The notes below the pieces were generated by a model. The model was not told the origin of the DNA, made no database searches, and saw only the letters and a program-made list of their open reading frames with translations. The position numbers and the translations under genes are program-made. From the NCBI GenBank assembly GCA_046530785.1, contig JBHEQT010000010.1:1-56209 (forward strand): DNA of 56,209 bases. Reading direction: 5' to 3'. The DNA is from Arsenophonus sp046530785. Its GTDB lineage: Bacteria > Pseudomonadota > Gammaproteobacteria > Enterobacterales > Enterobacteriaceae. Below are positions 1 through 10,164 of this stretch, piece after piece; position 1 is the first letter of the stretch; every line of letters begins with the position of its first letter.

Positions 1-2102
1 ATATTTTTATATTCTTATTAATAAAGTAATTACATAACTTAAAAACATCATATTACTCAATCGATTTTTATTAAAAAATAAAGTTCTCTACTGATTACTT
101 GTTCTCTTACGTAATCTTCAAAAACAATGGAAAGATGAATATGAGAAATATTAATTTAATTTTATCCTGTGTTAAATGTAGAGAAAATGAGAAGAATTCA
201 AGTTTAATCTCTATCTTTTTTCATACCAGAAAGATATTATATTAGAGATATAATAAAAATAAGATCTTTGGGAAAGTTATAGAGCTTTTGAATATAAATT
301 GACTAAAATTTATCTAGAATGCTAATTTCTCTCTTATAAATTATAATCAGATAGAATAGAAAATTTTTATTTACTTTCTTCTTTAGTATCTTTTTACGGT
401 AATAGATGCAATATACTGCATTTTGCAAGCGTTATATTTATAATATTAGTTGATCTAATTTTATGTAAAACAGTTAAGTGGAAAAATAGTATTTTTTTAT
501 TTCTTTTATATCAATAAATTCTATTATTAGTTATTTTTTTTCTAGGATGACTTTTCTGATTAAGTATATTTATATAAATGAATTATTCAATCTATACTCT
601 ATAATTGAAGATAAAGAGGTATGTATACGATGAATTATACTTCTTAATATTAATGTTAAATATAAAATTCTATTAATAAAATTTTGTATTCTCACTTATA
701 TCAAGGTGGTATCTATCTTCTTTATTTTATAAATAACTTAATTTTTTCTTAAAAAATTAACAAGAAATTAAACAACTAGTAATTAGTCTCCTTCCTTATT
801 AACTCACTGATTAAGAAATGATATAATCATCACAAACATATAATCTTTTCGAAAATATTTGAAGAGTTAATCACAAAATATGTTAAAATTATTGTGATGA
901 TTTCAGAATATAGGTATTATAAAAAAAGAAAGGTTTTGTTGAATTAAAATTAATCTTTAAGTAGAAAATAGGGGGATTTTATACATTTTTCCACTTATAA
1001 AAAACTATTATAGTAAACTATATCTAATATGAATTTTATAAAGTATCATCCTCCCATTATTACTCAGTAAAGAAAAATAAAAGCGTTAATTAACTCCACA
1101 TCTTCTTCATAATAGAAATGAAAAAACTTAACCTTTAGGATTAAAAAGATAAAATTCTCCGATATAGTATTATGAAGAATAAAGGATTTAAATTTAACTG
1201 ATTTAATTAAAAAATAGGAAGTATTCTATATTATAAACAGAAAATTATACGGGAAAGCCACGATGCTTTCTCTAAAGATCATTTAATAGTAATAGAAATA
1301 AAGATAAAAGCTATAATTCAAAAAAAACAAATTAATTATTATCATAATTTCGTCTGCATAATGATAAAATCAAATAATATTAATTTAAAAGAAATAAATA
1401 AGATTCTTAGATAAATCCTTAAAAAATTGAAAGAGTGTGGTAGTCAGAGTAAAAAGTATAAATATTATATTTTCTGAAAAAATGAAGAAAAATTTTTTGG
1501 TAACAAAAATCGAAGAATTTTTCATAAAAAATATAAAAACTAAGAAACTATTATCAACAATTTATTAATTTTTTTTAAAAAGTATAATTATAGAAATGGA
1601 TATTGAATTATTTTTCTGATTATTATTCTCTTTCTTCAAAATGAAGAAAGAGAATAATTTAAAGATTAAAAATATTAATTAGTATATTTTTATAATTTAT
1701 AAATATACTTTCTTTCTTTATTAATTTTATAATTCTAATGAATTATATAGATTTTATATAATTCTTATAAAACTGAAATTAATTTCTAATTTATTTTCGG
1801 AGTAGTCTAGTATTTTACTATTATATTAAATACTGGATTTCTATCATGTAATTTCAAGTAATATATATCACTAATTAAAGTGGATATTATTTTCAGTGAT
1901 AAAACCAATTGAGAATACAAAATTATTACTGTAGTGATGAATTCGTCGCAATATATTAATATTTAAAAAAATAATATTAATATTAAATTGATAATTTATT
2001 ATTGATAATATAAATCAGATATATTAATTTTCGATTAAAAGATAAATAATAGATTCAATCTCTATTAACTTATAATAATTTAAAATTTTATAAATAAAAA
2101 AA
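1..2102. other. AT-rich non-coding desert
   Basis: No reading frame here has recognisable protein content, and no tRNA or other RNA gene was seen. In E. coli the flank of yfhL on this side carries yfhH, yfhB, tadA and mltF; none can be recognised. The clearest structure is the perfect hairpin at 1622-1658. A short G-run lies at 971-975. Most likely eroded former coding DNA. Confidence 0.6.
1622..1658. repeat. Perfect inverted repeat, 17-bp arms, 3-nt loop
   Basis: The left arm is 1622-1638 and the right arm 1642-1658, separated by AAA. The arms match perfectly and are richer in C/T versus A/G (inner part CTCTTTCTTCA) than the surrounding DNA. No T-run follows on either strand, so it is not a textbook terminator. 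No gene lies within 400 bp. Its role is unknown. Confidence 0.8.
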
Positions 2103-2363
2103 ATGTCATTATTAATTATTAATAAGTGTATTAACTGTGATATGTGTGAACCAGAATGTCCTAATGGAGCAATTTCAATGGGAGAAGAATTTTATAAAAT
2201 TGATCCCAATCTTTGCACTGAATGTATCGGCCATTATGATAAACCAACCTGTCAATCTGTTTGTCCAATTAGTAATACTATTATCAAAGATCCTGTTAAT
2301 TTAGAAACAGAAGATCAATTATGGGGTAAATTTATTTTATTATTTCCTCCCAAGGAAAATTAA
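2103..2363 (+). CDS. yfhL: YfhL family 4Fe-4S ferredoxin
   Basis: A small ferredoxin of 86 residues, the same length as E. coli YfhL. Two 4Fe-4S cysteine clusters are visible: CINCDMCEPECP near residues 9-20 and a longer-spaced set, CTEC...CQSVCP, near residues 38-55. The protein should carry electrons at low potential in the cytoplasm; its partner is not known from the sequence. It converges on acpS, and the two genes overlap tail to tail by four bases. The yfhL-acpS-pdxJ neighbourhood is the enteric order. No strong Shine-Dalgarno sequence precedes the ATG, only an A-rich stretch. Family assignment is firm; its exact physiological role is not. Confidence 0.95.
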   Translation: MSLLIINKCINCDMCEPECPNGAISMGEEFYKIDPNLCTECIGHYDKPTCQSVCPISNTIIKDPVNLETEDQLWGKFILLFPPKEN

Positions 2364-2740
2364 CTTTCCATAATCACTGTAGCACAAGCATAATTTTTCT
2401 CATCAGATAATGATACATGAATATGGTTTACACCTAATGAATCAGCAAATATTTTTGCTTTTCCTAACAAATTAAGTATTGGCTTACCTAACTTATCATT
2501 AAAAACTTCAAACTGATTAAACGCTAACCCGTTTCTAATCCCAGTTCCTAAAGCTTTTACACTTGCTTCTTTAACAGCAAATCGTTTAGCCAAAAAACAG
2601 ATAGGCTGAGAATGATTTTGATATTCTCTCCATTCTTGAATGGATAGTATACGCTTTGCTAAATCCACCTCTAAGTGTTCGATAATATTTCTAATACGTA
2701 CAATTTCAACAAGATCAGTACCCAAACCAATAATAGCCAT
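2360..2740 (-). CDS. acpS: Holo-[acyl-carrier-protein] synthase
   Basis: Transfers 4'-phosphopantetheine from CoA to the serine of apo-acyl carrier protein, which switches on fatty acid synthesis. The ATG at 2740 is chosen over a TTG six bases upstream: it gives MAIIGLGTDLVEI, which matches the E. coli N-terminus and yields 126 residues, the E. coli length. The Mg-binding Asp of GLGTD and the Glu in the AVKEASVKA helix are present. The ATG overlaps the pdxJ stop (TAATG), so translation is probably coupled to pdxJ. The 3' end overlaps yfhL by four bases. Nothing looks degraded. Confidence 0.96.
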   Translation of the reverse strand: MAIIGLGTDLVEIVRIRNIIEHLEVDLAKRILSIQEWREYQNHSQPICFLAKRFAVKEASVKALGTGIRNGLAFNQFEVFNDKLGKPILNLLGKAKIFADSLGVNHIHVSLSDEKNYACATVIMES

Positions 2741-3471
2741 TAACAACGAGCCTCACGAAGAATTTTCTTCATATCATTTACTGCAGTCGCCATACCTCTA
2801 AAAATCGCTCGTCCAATAATGGAATGACCAATATTAAGTTCATATATATCTGATAACTTCGCAATACACTGAACATTATGGTAAGTTAGCCCATGACCCG
2901 CATTTACCTTAAGATTTTTCATAGAGGCATAACTTATTGCTTTTTTAATACGGTCAAACTCTTTTATCTTTTCTAACGATATCTTAGCGGAAGCATAGGC
3001 ACCCGTGTGGATCTCAATGAAATACGCACCAATTTTTACTGCTTCATCAATTTGATTAATTTCAGGATCAACGAATAAAGAAACAGTAATACCTGCTTCG
3101 GTTAATTTTTTTACAGCCATCGAGATTAGTGATGACTTCCCAACAACATCAAGCCCACCTTCAGTCGTAATTTCTTCACGTCTTTCTGGAACAAGACAGC
3201 AAAATTGAGGCTTAATCTTGCAAGCAAAGTCGATCATTTCATCTGTTATAGCTATCTCCAGATTCATACGAGTTTGTAGAGTTTGGCTGAGCAACTTAAC
3301 ATCACGATCAGTAATATGACGACGATCTTCACGTAAATGGACAGTGATTCCATCCGCACCAGCTTGTTCTGCAAGAAATGCAGCTTGTACCGGATCTGGA
3401 TATTGTGTTCCTCGTGCATTACGCAATGTCGCAATATGATCAATATTAACACCTAATAATACTTCTTCCAT
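2740..3471 (-). CDS. pdxJ: Pyridoxine 5'-phosphate synthase
   Basis: Condenses 1-deoxyxylulose 5-phosphate with 3-amino-2-oxopropyl phosphate to make pyridoxine 5'-phosphate, the last ring-forming step of vitamin B6 synthesis. The 243 residues equal E. coli PdxJ, and the two align without gaps at the active site: His45 and Arg47 in VHLRE, Glu72 in NLE, and the late His in NAGHGLTYHN. The start has a good AGGAG seven bases upstream. acpS follows with a one-base stop/start overlap. A kept pdxJ fits a symbiont still making a B vitamin for itself or its host, but the rest of the pathway is outside the window. Confidence 0.97.
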   Translation of the reverse strand: MEEVLLGVNIDHIATLRNARGTQYPDPVQAAFLAEQAGADGITVHLREDRRHITDRDVKLLSQTLQTRMNLEIAITDEMIDFACKIKPQFCCLVPERREEITTEGGLDVVGKSSLISMAVKKLTEAGITVSLFVDPEINQIDEAVKIGAYFIEIHTGAYASAKISLEKIKEFDRIKKAISYASMKNLKVNAGHGLTYHNVQCIAKLSDIYELNIGHSIIGRAIFRGMATAVNDMKKILREARC

Positions 3472-4257
3472 ATTTTAACTCCTATTATCTCCATATTAGA
3501 TAATTTTTCAATTTTATTTATCGATATATTTTAATTATATAAATAATATCAATAATCAAGCTTTAACTTGTTTTAAGTAATATGAGTTGGTAAAATATTT
3601 GTTACTTTTATCTTTTCTAACATAAAACTTTAGTAAATAATCGTAAAATTCTTCATTTTTCATAAAAAGATCAATATGAAAAAATTAAAAACGAAAAATT
3701 TTCTAATCTATTTTTTGATAAAATTAAAGTCATCAACAACTAAATTGGTAATAGAATTTTTTCTTCCCAGTAGTAGAAAATGGATATTATTTATTCTTTC
3801 ATCATTACCAGAATACTATAAAAAATAAATACCATAAGCTAAATGAGATAACAATAATAATTTAAAACAGAATAATGATATTTCGAGAATAAATATTCCC
3901 CTCTAGAACAATATTTTTGTAAACAGAGATATATTGTATAATTTATAATTATATAAGATATTTTAACTAAAACTTGTAAAATCAATTTATTAAAATTAAA
4001 AAATATTCTAAAAACAGAAATGTATCGAAAAATAGTGAGGGGATGAAGAATAGATTTTTCATCAAACTAATAATGAAATAAATGAATTTTAAAAAGTCTT
4101 TTAAAATTTAGATAGACATCTATAAAATCTTATTAATTAATAATTATACATACTATTTTACTTCTGTGAAAATATTTAATAATAAAATTATTTACTATAG
4201 CTCTGAATATAAAAATATAATACATCTTTTAACCGAAATCCGTCTACGGAAAACACC
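3472..4257. other. Eroded recO locus
   Basis: Between pdxJ and era enteric genomes carry recO (about 730 bp). This 786-bp gap is close to that size but contains no reading frame or recognisable RecO sequence on the minus strand. I infer that recO was inactivated and has decayed beyond recognition in place. Confidence 0.55.
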
Positions 4258-5166
4258 TTAGTGAAGGTGATCTATATAACCTAAGTTACGCAATACATAT
4301 TCATCATTTGTCCATCCTGGTTGAACTTTCACCCAAAGCTTAAGATGAACTTTAGTAGAAAAAAAGTTTTTCATATCCATCCTAGCTTCTATGCCAATTT
4401 TTTTAATTTTACTGCCTTTATTGCCAATAACCATTTTTTTTTGAGTATCTCTTTCAACTAAAATCACTGCATAAATATTATAGATACCATATTCATTTAC
4501 TAGAAATTGCTCAATTTTAACTGTAGAAGAATATGGTAGTTCATCTCCGAGAAATCGCATTAATTTTTCACGAATAATTTCAGAAGCCATAAAATATTGA
4601 GAACGATCGGTAATATATTCTTTTGGAAAATTATGTACCGCTTCTAGCATATTTTTTTGGACAATTTTATTAATAAAGGTGATACTGATGTCTTTTTTGG
4701 CACTAATAGGTATAATATCTAAAAAATTCATTTTCTTACTCAAAAAATGAATGTAGGGTAGTAACCTAGTTTTATCCATCATATCATCAATCTTATTGAC
4801 TAATAATAATATTGGGCAAGACAAACGACGCAATTTATTTATAATCATTTCATCTTCAATAGTCCAATGTTTACATTCAATAACAAAAATAATCATTTGC
4901 ACATTGCTAATTGATTTGCTTGCTGTTCGATTCATTAAGCGATTTATTGGTCGTTTTTCTTTTACATGAAATCCTGGTGTATCGATATAAATTATTTGAT
5001 AATTATTTTCTGTCACGATTCCTATGATTCGATGACGGGTTGTCTGTGGTTTACGTGAAGTAATAGAGACCTTTTGTCCAATTAACTTGTTCACTAATGT
5101 TGATTTACCTACATTTGAACGCCCTACAATAGCCACAAACCCACAATAGCTTTTTTGTTTATTCAT
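4258..5166 (-). CDS. era: GTPase Era
   Basis: Essential GTPase that binds the 3' end of 16S rRNA and helps the 30S subunit mature; peripheral to the inner membrane in E. coli. Its 302 residues compare with 301 in E. coli. The G1 motif GRSNVGKST lies at residues 15-23 (Pro to Ser at the third position compared with E. coli), then the switch TTRHR, G3 DTPG, G4 NKID and a C-terminal KH domain with VIGNKGSKIKKIG. The start codon overlaps the rnc stop by four bases (ATGA), as in other enterics, so translation is coupled. It is last in the lepA-lepB-rnc-era run, since recO is gone. Confidence 0.97.
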   Translation of the reverse strand: MNKQKSYCGFVAIVGRSNVGKSTLVNKLIGQKVSITSRKPQTTRHRIIGIVTENNYQIIYIDTPGFHVKEKRPINRLMNRTASKSISNVQMIIFVIECKHWTIEDEMIINKLRRLSCPILLLVNKIDDMMDKTRLLPYIHFLSKKMNFLDIIPISAKKDISITFINKIVQKNMLEAVHNFPKEYITDRSQYFMASEIIREKLMRFLGDELPYSSTVKIEQFLVNEYGIYNIYAVILVERDTQKKMVIGNKGSKIKKIGIEARMDMKNFFSTKVHLKLWVKVQPGWTNDEYVLRNLGYIDHLH

Positions 5167-5867
5167 TCAATCTCCAGCATTTTTAATGCTGTTTTAGCTG
5201 CTTCTTGTTCTGCCTTACGACGATTTGAACTTATCCCTTTAATAGGTTTATTTATTCCACTAATATGACAATGAATAGTAAATTCTTGATTATGAGCTTC
5301 ACCTTGAACTTGAACAAGTAAATAATTTGGTAAAGGTAAAGAACTTCCCTGTAAATATTCTTGTAAACGTGTTTTAGGATCTTTTTGTTTATAACCTGGG
5401 CTAATTTCTATTAATCTATTTTTATACCAACCTAAAACAATTTGTTTAGTAATTTGAATATTACTATCTAAAAAAATACTGCTAATTAAAGCTTCAATAG
5501 TATTTGCTAATATTGATTCTCTACGAATCCCTCCACTTTTTAATTCACCAGGTCCTAAATGCAAACATTCTCCCAAATCAAATTCTCTTGCAAGTTCAGC
5601 TAATGTATTACCTCTAACCAATGTTGCTCTCATTCGACTCATATCTCCTTCATCAATTTTAGGAAACCGATGATAAAGATCATTAGCAATCATAAAACTA
5701 AGAATTGAATCACCTAAAAACTCCAATCTTTCATTATGATTATTACTAGCACTTCGATGAGTTAATGCTTGCTTCAATAATTCAATTTGTTTAAAGGTAT
5801 AGCCAATCTTATGCTGTAATTGTTTAATTTCTTGCCGATCTGACCATTCAATTAAAGAAAAATTCAT
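5163..5867 (-). CDS. rnc: Ribonuclease III, catalytic Asp replaced by Asn
   Basis: Double-strand-specific endoribonuclease that cuts the rRNA precursor and some mRNAs. It has 234 residues; E. coli has 226, and the extra eight are at the N-terminus. The catalytic domain carries the signature NERLEFLGDS at residues 45-54, with the equivalents of E. coli Glu38, Glu41 and Asp45, and later IDEGDMSR (Glu65). The C-terminal dsRNA-binding domain (KDPKTRLQEYLQ onward) is complete. The oddity is codon 122 at 5502-5504, which reads AAT (Asn) where E. coli has catalytic-site Asp114 (ILADTVEAL versus ILANTIEAL); the partner Glu117 is kept. Only a weak Shine-Dalgarno precedes the start. Overlaps era by four bases. 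Confidence 0.96.
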   Translation of the reverse strand: MNFSLIEWSDRQEIKQLQHKIGYTFKQIELLKQALTHRSASNNHNERLEFLGDSILSFMIANDLYHRFPKIDEGDMSRMRATLVRGNTLAELAREFDLGECLHLGPGELKSGGIRRESILANTIEALISSIFLDSNIQITKQIVLGWYKNRLIEISPGYKQKDPKTRLQEYLQGSSLPLPNYLLVQVQGEAHNQEFTIHCHISGINKPIKGISSNRRKAEQEAAKTALKMLEIE

Positions 5868-6004
5868 GTGCTACCAATTATTTATTATCAAATTATAAAA
5901 TTCTTTTGTTTTCAAAATTTTTAATATTAATGAAAATCATTATTTTAATATCGAGATATATTTTATAATATTGATAGTTATATAAATCAATTTTTATAAT
6001 ATGA

Positions 6005-6973
6005 TTAGTTGATTTCACCAATACGATTTAAACGAACCCCAGTTGGCCATTCACCCTCGTGTTTATCAAGACTAAACCAAATAATAACTGCACGTCCAAC
6101 TAAATTTTTTTCTGGAACAAAACCCCACATACGACTATCTGCACTATTATCCCTATTATCTCCCATCATAAAGTAATGTTTAGGAGGAACAATCCATTCA
6201 TTTTCTTCTAAACCGGGCTGTTGATAATATGACTTAGTATATATTTGTGGAATCACGAGGATCTCATGGAAAATATCATCTAATTTTTCGATTCTTTCCG
6301 CTTGACGTAATGCGTTATTTGGAACTGGTTTATCCAATGGAATTGTATAACTTCCCTTCTGAGTTTTTACCATAGAATCAATATTAAAAAATAAAGCCCA
6401 TTTACTCATTTTTAATGAAGGATAAATAATTTCTAACATTCGAATACAATTTGAAATTGAACAATTCGGGTATATACGTAACTTTTTTTGTTCAGGATCA
6501 TAAATGATTTTATCACCAGGTAAACCAATAACACGTTTAACAAAATCAATACTAGGATCTTTAGGATATTTAAATACCACAATATCACCACGTTTAGGTT
6601 TTCCTGTTTTCAATAATGTTGTTTGTGTAACAGGATCTTTTAATCCATAAGAAAACTTTTCTACTAGTATAAAATCACCGACCAATAAAGTTGGCATCAT
6701 TGAACCTGAGGGAATTTGAAACGGCTCATAAACAAATGAGCGTATTACTAATATAATCAATAATATCGGAAACATAGATGAAAAAGTATCAATCCATGAT
6801 GGTTTATAAATAGTTTCGATTAAATTTGTCTGCTTTACAACTCTCTCATTAACCTTTTGTTGTGCCAGATTTTTTTTCTTATGAAAAACTGTTAATTTAA
6901 AACGATTAATAATCCAAATAATTCCTGTAATTAGAGTCGCCAACGTCAAAATCAAAGAAAAAGTATTAGCCAT
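6005..6973 (-). CDS. lepB: Signal peptidase I
   Basis: Inner-membrane serine protease that removes signal peptides from exported proteins, here probably including the fimbrial subunits and chaperone. Its 322 residues compare with 324 in E. coli, and the numbering is nearly identical. Two N-terminal membrane segments lie at about residues 4-22 and 62-78. The catalytic pair is Ser91 in PSGSMMPT and Lys146 in FVKRVIGLPGDK. The late boxes MMGDNRDNSADSR and GRAVIIW are present. The start has an excellent AAGGAG. It lies nine bases after lepA and is probably co-transcribed with it; a 137-bp spacer separates it from rnc. Confidence 0.97.
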   Translation of the reverse strand: MANTFSLILTLATLITGIIWIINRFKLTVFHKKKNLAQQKVNERVVKQTNLIETIYKPSWIDTFSSMFPILLIILVIRSFVYEPFQIPSGSMMPTLLVGDFILVEKFSYGLKDPVTQTTLLKTGKPKRGDIVVFKYPKDPSIDFVKRVIGLPGDKIIYDPEQKKLRIYPNCSISNCIRMLEIIYPSLKMSKWALFFNIDSMVKTQKGSYTIPLDKPVPNNALRQAERIEKLDDIFHEILVIPQIYTKSYYQQPGLEENEWIVPPKHYFMMGDNRDNSADSRMWGFVPEKNLVGRAVIIWFSLDKHEGEWPTGVRLNRIGEIN

Positions 6974-6982
6974 TATAACTCC

Positions 6983-8791
6983 TTATAACGGTTGATTATT
7001 TTTACCTAATTGAAGAATAGTAAGAAATATTTCTATCGGTAGTTCAATATTACCAATTCGTTTCATTCGTTTTTTACCTTCTTTTTGTTTTTGTAGTAAT
7101 TTTTTCTTACGACTAACATCACCACCATAACATTTAGCTAATACATTTTTACGTAATTGTTTTACCGTTGAACATGCTATAATACGGGTACCTATTGCAG
7201 CCTGAATTACAATATCAAATTGATGTCTCTGAATTAGATTTTTCATTTTGTTTATCAACGAACGAGCACGATATGTTGCATTTAGACGATGAGTAATTAA
7301 TGTTAATGCATCCACTTTTTCTCTATTAATTAATATATCTACTTTTACCATATCAGCCATTTGAAAACGAATAAAACTATAATCTAATGAAGCCTCTCCT
7401 CGTGAAATAGATTTTAAACGATCAAAGAAATCTAAAATTACCTCATTCATAGGAATTTCATAAGTTAATGCAACTTGATTAGAATAATAAATAATATTAG
7501 TTTGCATACCTCGTTTCTCTACACAAAGAGTAATGACATTACCAATATATTTTTTAGGCATCAAAATTTTGCATTCTGCAATTGGTTCACGTAATTCATT
7601 AATATTATCAATATTAGATAACTTAGAAGGATTATCAACATAGATGACCTCACCAGTTGTTAATTTAACTTCATAAATAACTGTAGGTGCAGTTCTAATA
7701 AGATTCAAATTATATTCACGCTCTAAACGTTCTTGTATAATCTCCATATGAAGTAGACCAAGGAAACCACATCGAAATCCAAAACCTAATGCAGTTGAAT
7801 TCTCTGGTTCATAAAATAACGAAGCATCATTCAATCTTAATTTAGTTAAAGCGTCACGAAATGCTTCATAATCATTAGAACTAACAGGAAATAAACCGGC
7901 ATAAACTTGCGGTTTTACTTTTTTAAAGCCAGGTAAAGCTTGTTTAGCAGGATGACTAGCTCCAGTTAATGTATCGCCAACCGGTACTCCGTGAATATTT
8001 TTCATAGAACAAGTTAACCAACCAACTTCACCACAATTTAGTTGTTGACGATCAATTTGTTTTGGAGTAAAAATACCTAAACGATCAACATTATAAAGTT
8101 GAGTAGAGCTTATTAATTTGATTTTATCTCCTTTAGAGAGAGTACCATTTTTAATACGCACCAAAGAAACAACTCCCAAATAATTATCAAACCATGAATC
8201 TATAATTAATGCTTGTAAAGAAGCAAAAGGATCCCCATCTGGCGGTGGGATTTTTTTAACAAGATGTTCAATTACTTCCTTTACTCCTAATCCAGTTTTT
8301 GCCGAACAATGAAGAGCATCACGAGCATATATACCAACAACATCTTCAATTTCTTTAGCAACCCTATCAGGTTCTGCTGACGGTAAATCGATTTTATTAA
8401 GTACAGGAAAAACTTCTAAATCCATCTCAATAGCGGTATAACAATTAGCAAGGGTTTGCGCTTCTACACCTTGAGAGGAATCAACAAGGAGTAATGCACC
8501 CTCACAAGCACATAATGAACGAGAAACTTCATAAGAAAAATCAACATGACCTGGTGTATCAATAAAATTAAGTTGGTAAATTTCACCATTATTATTATAA
8601 TTAAGAGTAACACTTTGTGCTTTTATTGTTATCCCTCTTTCTCTCTCTAAATCCATAGTATCTAGTACTTGATCTTCCATTTCACGATCAGAAAGACCAC
8701 CGCAGATCTGAATAATTCGATCTGATAGAGTAGATTTACCATGATCAATGTGAGCAATGATGGAAAAATTTCTTATATTTTCGATGTTCAA
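6983..8791 (-). CDS. lepA: Elongation factor 4 (LepA), ribosome-associated GTPase
   Basis: Translational GTPase linked to back-translocation and to 30S assembly. It has 602 residues; E. coli has 599. In order: the G domain with G1 AHIDHGKST (residues 13-21), DTPGH and NKIDLPSAEP, domain II, the two EF-G-like domains and the LepA-specific C-terminal domain (ending KRIGNIELPIEIFLTILQ). No motif is missing. First gene of the lepA-lepB-rnc-era run. No clear Shine-Dalgarno precedes the ATG. In enterics rseC lies upstream; here only a 1.4-kb spacer separates it from rpoE. Confidence 0.97.
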   Translation of the reverse strand: MNIENIRNFSIIAHIDHGKSTLSDRIIQICGGLSDREMEDQVLDTMDLERERGITIKAQSVTLNYNNNGEIYQLNFIDTPGHVDFSYEVSRSLCACEGALLLVDSSQGVEAQTLANCYTAIEMDLEVFPVLNKIDLPSAEPDRVAKEIEDVVGIYARDALHCSAKTGLGVKEVIEHLVKKIPPPDGDPFASLQALIIDSWFDNYLGVVSLVRIKNGTLSKGDKIKLISSTQLYNVDRLGIFTPKQIDRQQLNCGEVGWLTCSMKNIHGVPVGDTLTGASHPAKQALPGFKKVKPQVYAGLFPVSSNDYEAFRDALTKLRLNDASLFYEPENSTALGFGFRCGFLGLLHMEIIQERLEREYNLNLIRTAPTVIYEVKLTTGEVIYVDNPSKLSNIDNINELREPIAECKILMPKKYIGNVITLCVEKRGMQTNIIYYSNQVALTYEIPMNEVILDFFDRLKSISRGEASLDYSFIRFQMADMVKVDILINREKVDALTLITHRLNATYRARSLINKMKNLIQRHQFDIVIQAAIGTRIIACSTVKQLRKNVLAKCYGGDVSRKKKLLQKQKEGKKRMKRIGNIELPIEIFLTILQLGKNNQPL

Positions 8792-10164
8792 GGTTATATT
8801 TTCATTTTAAATGATCTGAAAAAATTAATTTTACCATAACTGTTACTTTAAAAGATAAAACTAATAAAAAGTTGTTATAAAAATTTTATATGAAATTGCA
8901 TTTTTATGTAACCGAATAATAAATTAAAGTTATTAATAATAAAAATTCTTTTTATAAAAATATTTATATGCATAAGTTATTGAAAATAAATTATTACTAA
9001 CAACAGCACTTTATACTTAAATATATTTCATTCATATTTATTTTTTAATTTATATAAGGAGGGGGGAATCCCCTATTTACAAAATAATTTATTAATATAA
9101 GGTTTTTTTAAATAACTCGTTTTTTCTAAAATGCTAATACTTTTGATAAAACTGCATCTAAAAATACAATAATATTAAAATTTAAAAAGAAAAAATTCAA
9201 ACCAAACTTGTCCTATAAAAAGACAAAATAATTGGATAAAGATAAAAGCATTTCTTAAACTAATAAGAAATCGATTTTTGGAATCTCAAAAAGCAGTTTT
9301 TAATCAATAGACTATTAAAGCTTACTAAGTTTGAAGTTCTAATTAATATTCAGTTTTCTTTTTTATTTTTTTAGGAAAAAATTCGAAAATTGAACGAGCA
9401 ACATAAGAAAATATAAAAAATTAAATCATATTGTAAAATAGATCGACCATTATTTCATATAAACGATTATTTTTCACTTATTTATTAATCATTAAGTTAC
9501 TCTTCTTTATAAAGAGGGGGGAGAATAACCAATCTTTTATTATTATTATTATTTTCCTCAGTGAAATTTTTAATCTTTTTATGAAAATTATATCAATTCG
9601 TTGATTACAATATTCTAACTGATTGGTTTATAAATGAGTAAATAATTAATTAAAAAGATTGAAAATAATAGGAAAACCATAAACTATAATAATTATTATA
9701 CTAAATAATATTTAGTCATATTTTATTAATTGCTATCTATAGCAAAAATGTACTAACATTCTGAATGCTATTAATTTAAAAGATACAGAAAAGATTAATG
9801 TACTAAGACTAATACGACTCATTTATTTATTTAAATAACGAATTTTGTATTAATAAAATATTAAAAATTAAATAAAAGATTAATAGTAGAACTTTAGTAA
9901 TTAGATCAGATATAATTGAATAAATTAACTTATTATTTTCATCCTTTCTATAACTTTTATATAATATTTAAAGATCGATAGCTTTATTTTGTTTACTTAA
10001 AAACTATTATGAGTTAAGATAGTAAAGGATAGTTCTTCTATTTTTTAATGAATTATCTTGTAAGTAATACAGATCAATTTTGATCTAAGTATCTCTCTTC
10101 ATTCATTTAAGATAAAAGTTTATCTATGAATGAGAGGTATTCTTCAATAAAATATTAATTAGAT
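8792..10164. other. Eroded rseA-rseB-rseC locus
   Basis: Enterics carry rseA, rseB and rseC (about 2.1 kb of coding sequence) between rpoE and lepA. This 1.37-kb stretch has no frame resembling any of them. It holds a G-run/C-run island near 9058-9073, a G6 run at 9516-9521 and an ATT microsatellite near 9536-9555. I infer loss and shrinkage of the anti-sigma genes. Confidence 0.55.
9058..9073. repeat. G-run/C-run island in an AT desert
   Basis: The sequence GGAGGGGGGAATCCCC can fold as a short G:C stem over an AAT loop. Such a GC-only block is striking in this AT background, and similar blocks occur near 13172 and 26327. Function unknown. Confidence 0.6.
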
